A DNA stretch of 45,373 bases from a virus. The stretch is taken from positions 1 to 45,373 of the IMG/VR virus record IMGVR_UViG_3300032087_002454. One strand, given 5' to 3'. The notes below the pieces were generated by a model. It did no database searches, was not told where the DNA came from, and saw nothing but the letters and a program-made list of their open reading frames with translations. This document shows, in pieces, positions 13,641-20,191 of this stretch. Each line of letters starts with the position of its first letter. Position 1 is the first letter of the stretch. The translations under genes and the position numbers were made by a program.

Positions 13641-13837
13641 AATATGGCGATCACTTTAAGCTAGCTGAGCCACTAGATAAGGGCAATGACCTGCTAGTGT
13701 GGTTAGGTGACGAGTATGATGAGGACTGGTTGTGGTGTCTCATAGTTGAGACGTTTGTACCAGTAGCAGTTAGTAAGTTCTACGAGGTAGAACTGTGGCA
13801 TAAGGTGCAAGGGAAATGGGAGATAAGAAACGATTAG
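13622..13837 (+). CDS. Small acidic early protein
   Basis: 71 residues, MEAQDLEYGDHFKLAEPLDK followed by an acidic aromatic segment (WLGDEYDEDWLWCLIVETF) and FYEVELWHKVQGKW. Beta-rich and acidic, complementary in charge to the basic protein encoded just before it, with which it overlaps. A small beta-barrel is likely. No family recognised. Confidence 0.6.
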   Translation: MEAQDLEYGDHFKLAEPLDKGNDLLVWLGDEYDEDWLWCLIVETFVPVAVSKFYEVELWHKVQGKWEIRND

Positions 13838-13962
13838 TGAAGCCTAGTAAGGGGCATAGCCCCGCTATAATGGGTAAAGGTGCACCCCATAAAGACCGCA
13901 CCAAGTACACAAGGAAGCAGAAGCATGAGAAACTGGCTATTAAAGAAACTAAATGGGATTGA
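13816..13962 (+). CDS. Small basic protein (48 aa)
   Basis: 48 residues from ATG 13816, overlapping the end of the previous gene by 22 nt. It reads MGDKKRLVKPSKGHSPAIMG then KGAPHKDRTKYTRKQKHEK. A short, Lys/His-rich, probably disordered nucleic-acid-binding peptide. The next gene starts within it at 13925. A 5-bp GGGGC/GCCCC hairpin lies at 13851-13863. Confidence 0.5.
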   Translation: MGDKKRLVKPSKGHSPAIMGKGAPHKDRTKYTRKQKHEKLAIKETKWD

Positions 13963-14098
13963 TAGAGCACAGTACACTAGGCTATACGCCCAGTACCTTG
14001 ACGCACACTCTCAGTGGAACAAGACCATTGAGAAGTTCGAGATGCAAGGTGCTTGGGAACAAGTGAAGCTAGAGCGTAAAGCTCGGAGGTTAAACTAA
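13925..14098 (+). CDS. Small helical basic protein (57 aa)
   Basis: 57 residues from ATG 13925 with AGGAAG upstream: MRNWLLKKLNGIDRAQYTRL, then YAQYLDAHSQWNKTIEKFEM and a basic end. Predicted all-alpha, possibly a helical hairpin or coiled coil. The stop overlaps the next ATG (TAATG). Unknown function. Confidence 0.55.
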   Translation: MRNWLLKKLNGIDRAQYTRLYAQYLDAHSQWNKTIEKFEMQGAWEQVKLERKARRLN

Positions 14099-14286
14099 TG
14101 TACATAGTTAAGCGTACCCTTCCCAATGAGGGTAAGGTTGGCTACCTTAAGGATACAGGCTGGGTGTACTACACCATTGGTATGCCTATTGAATTAGATG
14201 GAGTGCTCCGCTTCACCCAAGGTGAACGGAACTATAACATCCTACCTGCCACGGATCAGTGGCTATACTACGGGAGCTACAAATGA
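14098..14286 (+). CDS. Small beta-rich early protein (62 aa)
   Basis: 62 residues, MYIVKRTLPNEGKVGYLKDT followed by GWVYYTIGMPIELDGV and an aromatic end (WLYYGSYK). Predicted small beta sheet. The next gene's ATG overlaps its final codons. A 6-bp hairpin (14212-14226, CAA loop) lies inside. No family recognised. Confidence 0.55.
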   Translation: MYIVKRTLPNEGKVGYLKDTGWVYYTIGMPIELDGVLRFTQGERNYNILPATDQWLYYGSYK

Positions 14287-14462
14287 ACACACAAAATAAG
14301 CAGGACTGTCTGATGGTACTGGATCGCATCCTTAAACACACACCATTAGAGATGCCTGAATACATAGGCTTAGGCTATGCTCGACACTTAATCGAGGGCA
14401 TGGAACCAGAAGATGACAGTAACGAGGCATATGAGGAGTACACTAATGAACCGCCTAACTAA
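14283..14462 (+). CDS. Small helical acidic protein (59 aa)
   Basis: 59 residues from ATG 14283, overlapping the previous stop. MNTQNKQDCLMVLDRILKHT then a helical centre and an acidic tail (EPEDDSNEAYEEYTNEPPN). It looks soluble and helical. The next gene starts inside it at 14446. Unknown function. Confidence 0.5.
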   Translation: MNTQNKQDCLMVLDRILKHTPLEMPEYIGLGYARHLIEGMEPEDDSNEAYEEYTNEPPN

Positions 14463-14676
14463 ACAGGTGATTGAAGATGTGCTCACACTAGGTGTGATCC
14501 TATGTCTGACAGGCATGACAGTGGTAGCTATACTGGATGCAGTGTACCCTAATGTACCTGCTGCAATGGAACGTGAAGCTATTGAATCGAGGGTTCATCT
14601 GCCCTCTAAATGCAGAGAGTTCTATAACACCAGTACAGATGAGTGGCAACGGTGTATGATGGTGGAGAAACGCTAA
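14446..14676 (+). CDS. Small single-pass membrane protein A
   Basis: 76 residues from ATG 14446. A short basic N-terminus is followed by one hydrophobic segment (LTLGVILCLTGMTVVAILDAV, about residues 13-33) and a charged C-terminus with two Cys (CREFY, QRCMMVEKR), which could form a disulfide if periplasmic. It is followed at once (TAATG) by a second membrane protein gene. Early inner-membrane phage proteins often alter host envelope or exclusion functions; nothing shows which here. Confidence 0.6.
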   Translation: MNRLTKQVIEDVLTLGVILCLTGMTVVAILDAVYPNVPAAMEREAIESRVHLPSKCREFYNTSTDEWQRCMMVEKR

Positions 14677-14888
14677 TGAAAACAGTAACTAAGATAGCCC
14701 GTCTTATAGGGTTAGGTACATTATATGTACTGGATTTCTGGGCAATGGTGTTCTTAATACCCGGTGTCTTACTGCTTGCGCTCGTGTTGTTACTGAAAGA
14801 GGGGCTGGATACCCTCTCCTTCGTAACACAAGAACGAAGTGATTGTGTTACGGAAGGAGAGGATGATGAAGCTGAAGTTAACGAGTGA
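14676..14888 (+). CDS. Small membrane protein B
   Basis: 70 residues from ATG 14676: MKTVTKIARLIGLGTLYVLD and a long hydrophobic run (FWAMVFLIPGVLLLALVLLL) of one long or two tightly turned segments, then an acidic cytoplasmic-like tail (TEGEDDEAEVNE). Coupled to the membrane protein gene upstream. Its 3' end contains the third GAACGAAGTGA hairpin and the ribosome-binding site of the next gene. Confidence 0.6.
   Translation: MKTVTKIARLIGLGTLYVLDFWAMVFLIPGVLLLALVLLLKEGLDTLSFVTQERSDCVTEGEDDEAEVNE
14818..14857 (+). promoter_or_regulatory. Hairpin element with GAACGAAGTGA loop, copy 3, at a ribosome-binding site
   Basis: CGTAACACAA/TTGTGTTACG (14822-14831 with 14843-14852) closes the same 11-nt loop (14832-14842). 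The stem extends by CCTT/AAGG across one bulged G, so AAGG of the AAGGAG Shine-Dalgarno (14854-14859) of the gene at 14863 is paired. It lies inside a coding region, unlike copies 1 and 2. Confidence 0.7.
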
Positions 14889-15294
14889 TCCAGCTGGATT
14901 GCCGGGCATCTATTATGATGCGTGGTACCAGATGACACCGGAGGATAAGGAGAAGGGCTGGGCATGGGATAGGATGCGTATTACTAGTTCCACTGCTGCT
15001 ATGCCTAGTGAGGAGCCGCTGCTAATAGCAACTGCTGCTGTTGAAATAGAAACAGACATGGAGGAGCGTATAATAGCTGTCCTTGAGGAGTTCAGTGATA
15101 GTGATGAGGATACAACTGAGTACGAGAAAGGTAGTGGCCAAGAACTGGACGAAGGGGATCAATTTCGGCACGTTCTACCAGCTGCACAAGATGCAGAAGA
15201 CGATGGCATCCCAGTGCTTTACCCTGAAGCAGCTGTTGATAGAGCAGAGGACACTCGACCAGCAATCGACTTCATACAAGTGGTGTTGACATGA
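14863..15294 (+). CDS. Acidic early protein (143 aa)
   Basis: 143 residues from ATG 14863, or 142 from 14866; AAGGAG lies just upstream. The N-terminal third (MMKLKLTSDPAGLPGIYYDA, then EKGWAWDRM) is folded-looking. The rest is strongly acidic with long Glu/Asp runs (FSDSDEDTTEYEKG, AAQDAEDDGIP). No motif recognised. Translation may be modulated by the hairpin that covers its Shine-Dalgarno. Confidence 0.6.
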   Translation: MMKLKLTSDPAGLPGIYYDAWYQMTPEDKEKGWAWDRMRITSSTAAMPSEEPLLIATAAVEIETDMEERIIAVLEEFSDSDEDTTEYEKGSGQELDEGDQFRHVLPAAQDAEDDGIPVLYPEAAVDRAEDTRPAIDFIQVVLT

Positions 15295-15500
15295 CTAAGG
15301 ATGAGATGAGACTCCACATAGTGGAGCAAGACAAGGAGATATTCTCTTTGATTGCATTAGTCATTGATGTAATACATACTCACTCCCTTTGGGGAAGTGA
15401 GGATGAGTATACATTTAGTAATGGTGAGACATGGCACAGGTTTAAGCCTGATGAGGACTACGCTATCAACGTAGGGAAACTTGGAGACAGTGATGAATAA
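15291..15500 (+). CDS. Small acidic early protein (69 aa)
   Basis: 69 residues, overlapping the preceding stop (ATGA). A helical hydrophobic core (EIFSLIALVIDVIHTH) is followed by an acidic aromatic tail (GETWHRFKPDEDYAINVG). The next gene begins inside its final codons. No family recognised. Confidence 0.55.
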   Translation: MTKDEMRLHIVEQDKEIFSLIALVIDVIHTHSLWGSEDEYTFSNGETWHRFKPDEDYAINVGKLGDSDE

Positions 15501-15798
15501 TTATGTAGTACGATTGGAGCTAAACATACATGGCTATGAGAAGACAGCTATCGTAGGTGTAGCAGCAACCTCATATGATGAGGCTGGCACCATTGCACTA
15601 GCAGGTGAGTGCCACAATACTCCCGAATGGGATGATGATTCAAAGCAGTCATGTTGGGACGACACCATGATGTACAGTGTATCAGGTGTAACTGAGATTG
15701 AAGACGAGGCTGAGTACCAGTTGATATGTAAGCACATCAACAACCTTCCAGCTACATACGGACAGATTATTAAAGAGGAGATGGACAATGAGCAATGA
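15493..15798 (+). CDS. Early protein, beta-rich (101 aa)
   Basis: 101 residues from ATG 15493. It opens MNNYVVRLELNIHGYEKTAI, followed by GVAATSYDEAGTIAL and an acidic middle. The strand-helix pattern resembles small ferredoxin-like folds of phage proteins, but that is only an impression. Overlaps both neighbours slightly. Unknown function. Confidence 0.6.
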   Translation: MNNYVVRLELNIHGYEKTAIVGVAATSYDEAGTIALAGECHNTPEWDDDSKQSCWDDTMMYSVSGVTEIEDEAEYQLICKHINNLPATYGQIIKEEMDNEQ

Positions 15799-16009
15799 GT
15801 TTGAGTTAGAGCAGGTATGGGAAGACGGACTTAACCTTAAGATGGATGAGTTCATTCGCACGTTGTTAACGCAGATGTTTGAGAGTGACAACGGTACTAG
15901 CTACATAGTAGCAGACATGGGTGAAGGTGACAAGGCCACTAAGGTGGAGCTTAAGGTAGAGATTGTATCTATCAATGGAATCCAGGCTGACGACAAGGAG
16001 CACTCATAA
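15788..16009 (+). CDS. Small early protein preceding the MoxR gene
   Basis: 73 residues: MSNEFELEQVWEDGLNLKMD, then FIRTLLTQMFESDNG and a beta-rich C-terminus (KATKVELKVEIVSINGI). Its stop overlaps the MoxR start (TAATG), so the two are probably co-translated and might act together. No family recognised. Confidence 0.6.
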   Translation: MSNEFELEQVWEDGLNLKMDEFIRTLLTQMFESDNGTSYIVADMGEGDKATKVELKVEIVSINGIQADDKEHS

Positions 16010-17118
16010 TGGCACAGTCATTACAGGATCTGTATGGATCTGAAGTAGTTGAGAACCTCAAGCGAGGCAACCATATAGGTGAGGAGGAACAACAAGCTGA
16101 ACCACCACCCGTAATTGATCCGTTCGATCAGATAGAGGTGCGTACATTTAAGGGATTGGCAGGACAGAAGCTCTTTAGTGAACTGTTCTGGAAGCCGACC
16201 ACTATACCTGACATCCCAATCACTGTGTTCAAGGCAGAGGACTGGGACGTAGAGGCAAGGTTACATATCCCTACTCTTGACCCTAACTGGGTATGGAATC
16301 GCAAGGTAACTGAAGCGTTCGCTTTAGCTATGCATGAGGGTGACACTACCCTGTTACATGGACTCCAAGGTACAGGTAAGACATGCTTGCCAATGAACTG
16401 GTGTGCTACACTTAACATACCCTTCTGGAGGATGTCTTGTAACCGTGAGACTAGAGAGACACACTTCCTAGGTTCACCTAGTGTGGAGTATAACGATGAA
16501 GGGCAGATGTACATTAAACAGGAACCCACTATCCTTACGGACAGCTTGCGTTATGGTGGAATCTTCTGCGAAGATGAGAGCTTCAGGCATAACAGTGCCC
16601 TTGTCCTCCAGTCTCTACGAGAGAAGACTAACCGCACCGTTCTGTTACCAGATGCACCGGGCAGGACAGCTGATGAGCGTAAGCTTAAGGCTCCAGCTAA
16701 TAAGTGGTGGTATGTATTGACTGACAATACCACTGGTAGTGGTGATGAGACAGGCATCTTCGATGCTGAAGTACAGGATGCTAGTACACTGGATCGTATT
16801 GATAGCACCATTGAAGTACCGTACCTTGGCAAGCCAGAGGAACGTAAGATACTCCAGAAGTATAGCGGATTGAATGACGACATCATCAATGGGATGATTG
16901 ACGTAGCTCAGAAGGTACGTACTGCCTTTAAGAAACAGAACATGATGGCAACCATGTCAGTACGAGGGCTGTTAGCATGGGCTAATAAGATAGAGCTGAT
17001 GGGTAACATCGGAGCAGGACTTAAGCTGTCCTTCTACAATAAGCTAGGCACCGAGGATAAGAAGATCCTTGAAGATATATTCCACCAAGTATTCGCGAGG
17101 CAAATCCATGGAAAATAA
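16009..17118 (+). CDS. MoxR/CobS-type AAA+ ATPase
   Basis: 369 residues. Walker A is HGLQGTGKT (117-125), Walker B IFCEDE (185-190). The downstream sensor region includes WYVLTDNTTGSGDETG and the C-terminal lid carries ATMSVRGLLAWANK. MoxR-family ATPases form hexamers and work with VWA-domain partners as chaperones that insert metal or remodel complexes; CobS/CobT of aerobic cobalt chelatase is the best known pair. The next gene encodes exactly such a VWA partner and overlaps by 11 nt. The substrate is unknown. Cobalt chelation for the phage's B12-dependent RNR is possible, but remodelling of a host complex is equally likely. Confidence 0.82.
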   Translation: MAQSLQDLYGSEVVENLKRGNHIGEEEQQAEPPPVIDPFDQIEVRTFKGLAGQKLFSELFWKPTTIPDIPITVFKAEDWDVEARLHIPTLDPNWVWNRKVTEAFALAMHEGDTTLLHGLQGTGKTCLPMNWCATLNIPFWRMSCNRETRETHFLGSPSVEYNDEGQMYIKQEPTILTDSLRYGGIFCEDESFRHNSALVLQSLREKTNRTVLLPDAPGRTADERKLKAPANKWWYVLTDNTTGSGDETGIFDAEVQDASTLDRIDSTIEVPYLGKPEERKILQKYSGLNDDIINGMIDVAQKVRTAFKKQNMMATMSVRGLLAWANKIELMGNIGAGLKLSFYNKLGTEDKKILEDIFHQVFARQIHGK

Positions 17119-18928
17119 ACCTATGAGTGTACTGGATGTTAACAACGTCCTTAATGTATGCAAGCGTAGGTGTGATGATATGGGAGTTAGGGTAGAGTTC
17201 GATCAGTGGGCAGATACAGCCTACACTACTGAGACTACGATTACTTTACCTCCAGTCACACACCCAGTGACACAAGAGGCAGTTGATAGACTGTATGGTC
17301 TAGTGATACATGAGTGTGGTCACCACCTAAGGCCACAAGCACTTAAGATTCTTAATAAGGTGCGACCACCTGAGCATGTATGTGGATTGTTTAACATAGT
17401 AGAGGATGATGGGATGGAACGTGACCGAGCTAACGCTTGGTTAGGTGATCGCAAAGCACTAGCCACTATGAATAACATAGTGATAGGCAAGATAGTAGAG
17501 GGTGCCAAGGAACACGGTGTTAATAACAACATAGACATGGCTCCAATAGCATGTCTTGCTATCTATCAGGAGTCACGGTTAAATTGGGACAAGGAGTCAG
17601 TTGATAACGTGGCTGCGTACATAGATGTACTGCCACCTAAGGCCAAGCAACTATACGGTGAGCTTAGAGATGAGGGGTATGTTGATAAGTTCCGAGCTAC
17701 TGTTAATGAGTACGATTGTTGGAACCTAGCTATTGACTTAGCTAAGAGACTGTACCCAGGTAAGGATGAGGAGTACGAGAAGCTACGTGAGGCAGCTGGC
17801 ACTATGCCAGATCCAGATGCTGTTGAAGAACCCAAGGCACCACCTAGAGATACATCAGGTGATACCTTTGAGGATGCACATGGTAAGGAAGGGGAACCTG
17901 AGCAGTTAGGTGAGGACAGCGATAGTGATGATGAGGGTGCACCCCAAGAGGGGCGCGTCATTAGTTGGAAGGACGTAGTACTATCTGAACATGATGAGTG
18001 GAAGTCCTCAGGTGAGAAGTCTAATGGTGGGTTCGGTCTAGACTGGGAAGGTTACCATGATAAGCGGGGTGTCAGCCTGATGCCTACCTCTAAGGTTAAC
18101 GTGGTTGACCTAGAGTATAAAGGTGGGTCGCTTGGTACATGGAGAGAATCACCTAAGAATTTTATGGGTGACCATAGTGAGACTCGTGCCTTCGCTAATC
18201 AGATACGTAGATACATCCAAGCACAAGCTAGAACTAAGATGAACCCAGAGCAGTACAGTGGCAGGCTTAACCGCAGTGCCATAGTTAGGCTTGCACTCCC
18301 ACCTGTAGATGGTGGTGAGTACAACAAGCGGCTGTTCTACAACCAGACTAAGCAGGAGATGAAGGACACTGCGATCTTCGTACTAACTGACTGGTCAGGT
18401 AGCATGTGTGGTGCTAAGATGGAGTATGCAGCTGATGCAAGTCAGCGGCTAGTACATACGTTTGAACGACAGCTCCGAGTACCAGTAGCACTGGCACTGT
18501 TCTCTAACCGTAGGTCTGAGTGTGACATAGGCTATGTGAAGCGCTTCAATACGAGGGGCACTAAGCAACAGGACATAGCTGATAGGTTCTCTAAGTTCTG
18601 CAACTACAGCTCAGGTAACAACGATGCTGATGCTGTTAACTGGGCATACAATGAGCTACTTAAACGTAAGGAGTCACGTAAGATCCTGATGGTACTCAGT
18701 GATGGGTCACCAACTGGTAGCTACAAGGGTAACCCCGGTACTGCACTGCGATTCATTACTGATAAGATCCAGAAGGATCACAAGATAGAAATGTGGGGAG
18801 TAGGTATACGTAGTGAGGCAGTGAAGGGATACTATAATAACTACGTAGTAATCGACGACCCAACACAAATTAACCATGAACTGTTTACAATTATAAAGGA
18901 TGGATACAATGAATACCGAAGAGGATGA
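17108..18928 (+). CDS. VWA-domain protein with N-terminal HExxH motif (CobT-like partner of MoxR)
   Basis: 606 residues from ATG 17108 (GAGG upstream); ATG 17123 is an alternative. Residues 1-110 contain VIHECGHH (H68-E69-x2-H72) followed by NIVEDD (97-102), the signature and likely third ligand of a zinc metallopeptidase-like fold. Residues about 240-290 are a highly acidic linker (SDSDDEG). The C-terminal third is a von Willebrand A domain with the MIDAS motif DWSGS in VLTDWSGSMCG and a later VLSDGSPTG. CobT-like and MoxR-partner proteins share this acidic linker plus VWA layout. Whether the HExxH site is catalytic is unknown. It acts with the ATPase encoded immediately upstream. Confidence 0.8.
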   Translation: MENKPMSVLDVNNVLNVCKRRCDDMGVRVEFDQWADTAYTTETTITLPPVTHPVTQEAVDRLYGLVIHECGHHLRPQALKILNKVRPPEHVCGLFNIVEDDGMERDRANAWLGDRKALATMNNIVIGKIVEGAKEHGVNNNIDMAPIACLAIYQESRLNWDKESVDNVAAYIDVLPPKAKQLYGELRDEGYVDKFRATVNEYDCWNLAIDLAKRLYPGKDEEYEKLREAAGTMPDPDAVEEPKAPPRDTSGDTFEDAHGKEGEPEQLGEDSDSDDEGAPQEGRVISWKDVVLSEHDEWKSSGEKSNGGFGLDWEGYHDKRGVSLMPTSKVNVVDLEYKGGSLGTWRESPKNFMGDHSETRAFANQIRRYIQAQARTKMNPEQYSGRLNRSAIVRLALPPVDGGEYNKRLFYNQTKQEMKDTAIFVLTDWSGSMCGAKMEYAADASQRLVHTFERQLRVPVALALFSNRRSECDIGYVKRFNTRGTKQQDIADRFSKFCNYSSGNNDADAVNWAYNELLKRKESRKILMVLSDGSPTGSYKGNPGTALRFITDKIQKDHKIEMWGVGIRSEAVKGYYNNYVVIDDPTQINHELFTIIKDGYNEYRRG

Positions 18929-19232
18929 GATTAAGGTAGTAGAGATGAAGTATGCACAAGCATTAAGTAATACTTGGTACGCTGCACTGTTGGCCTTACC
19001 AACAGCTGCTGGGATATTCTCAGTACAGGTAGAGAACTGGATTGCCACTGGTGCCTTCGCAGCAGTGGCGGGGCTAGTATACTATGGGCTAGTATCATAC
19101 AACACTTTATGTAGGTTGTTCAATGAGTTACAGCTTATGACCTTGATGTACCATGCAGCCAATGGAACTTTATCAGAGCATGATGGTCTAACTACAGCAC
19201 ACCTAGGGGATGACGATGAAGAAGATGCCTAG
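18900..19232 (+). CDS. Two-helix membrane protein
   Basis: 110 residues from ATG 18900, overlapping the VWA gene by 29 nt; ATG 18909 is an alternative. Two hydrophobic segments (AALLALPTAAGIFSV and GAFAAVAGLVYYGLVSY) are joined by a short loop, with an acidic C-terminal tail (HLGDDDEEDA). Both ends are probably cytoplasmic. Its overlap with the MoxR-VWA pair suggests it may recruit that complex to the membrane; this is inference. Confidence 0.65.
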   Translation: MDTMNTEEDEIKVVEMKYAQALSNTWYAALLALPTAAGIFSVQVENWIATGAFAAVAGLVYYGLVSYNTLCRLFNELQLMTLMYHAANGTLSEHDGLTTAHLGDDDEEDA

Positions 19233-19365
19233 TGAAGAGGAAGTAAGACGCTACTTTAATAGCATCTATCGTCACCCCGACGATATGGAAATGATATACC
19301 CTGAGGTAGAGGAGGACAAGGAACATGCCCCACATCAACATGAAACTCCACGACCAAACGATTGA
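19216..19365 (+). CDS. Small acidic protein (49 aa), possible
   Basis: 49 residues from ATG 19216 (or 19210, same frame; AGGGG upstream). It reads MKKMPSEEEVRRYFNSIYRH, then acidic and His/Pro-rich segments. It bridges the gap between the membrane protein and the primase gene and overlaps both. No family recognised; support is the ribosome-binding site and gap-filling fit. Confidence 0.45.
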   Translation: MKKMPSEEEVRRYFNSIYRHPDDMEMIYPEVEEDKEHAPHQHETPRPND

Positions 19366-20191
19366 AGACTTAGCCCCAGGTGAGACAACCAGAGTTAACC
19401 ACACTGACTGTTCAGCAGGTGAGGACACTAGACGTAGGTTGTACTTGACTCGCCAGCTTGGTGAGGCTAGTAAGACATTAGGGTACTGTCACAACTGTGG
19501 TTACAGTGGTGTGTACAGCAAGGGCTTCGACCAGTACCGTGATAGGTTACACCAGCCTAGGTCATCATCAATACAGGTAAGTGATAAGGTAACACCAGTA
19601 CCTAACTTGATTATCCAGTTGGGTGACTTCACTACCTTTGGTAGAGCTTGGGCTATTGCCAATAAAATTACACAGGGGATGTTAGATGAGTGGAACATAG
19701 CCATGACACCTGAAGGTAAGGTATATATACCTAGGTACAATGAGAATTCTTTCTTCACTGGCTACCAGCTACGTAATGTAGCTCCAGCTACTAAGCAACC
19801 TAAGTATACTACTGTCCTATCCAATAGGGACAGAGGGTACAGTTACTTTGGTGAGAAGGATGCTACCAACTTCGTGATAGTAGAGGACTCGCTGTCAGCT
19901 ATCCATGTACTGGAAGCTTACCGTAAGCTAGGTACTACCAACGTGGCAGCCATAGCTAACCACGGTGTACGTACTAACGTCCAGCTATTGGAGTTGTGTC
20001 TAGGGCACAGCACTGTTGTTTGGTTAGATAATGATAGCCCTAGTGTTATCAATGCAGCATCGTCAATGGCAAGGACACTACAACTAATGAGTGATGGTGA
20101 CGTAGAGCTAGTAGACATAAAGTACTCAGATCCTAAGCACTACAATCCAAGGACAATCCTTGACATACTAGAGGAGACATGTAATGGATAG
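19325..20191 (+). CDS. DNA primase (zinc-binding plus TOPRIM domains, T7 gp4 primase-like)
   Basis: 288 residues, matching the primase half of T7 gp4. An N-terminal zinc module is visible as H26-x2-C29 and C55-x2-C58 (YCHNCGYSG). The TOPRIM fold shows E187 in VIVEDSLSA and D235-x-D237 in VWLDND, the usual metal-binding acidic residues. It makes RNA primers for lagging-strand synthesis. In T7 primase and helicase are fused; here the helicase is a separate gene starting 8 nt before this stop. AGGA precedes the ATG. Confidence 0.85.
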   Translation: MPHINMKLHDQTIEDLAPGETTRVNHTDCSAGEDTRRRLYLTRQLGEASKTLGYCHNCGYSGVYSKGFDQYRDRLHQPRSSSIQVSDKVTPVPNLIIQLGDFTTFGRAWAIANKITQGMLDEWNIAMTPEGKVYIPRYNENSFFTGYQLRNVAPATKQPKYTTVLSNRDRGYSYFGEKDATNFVIVEDSLSAIHVLEAYRKLGTTNVAAIANHGVRTNVQLLELCLGHSTVVWLDNDSPSVINAASSMARTLQLMSDGDVELVDIKYSDPKHYNPRTILDILEETCNG

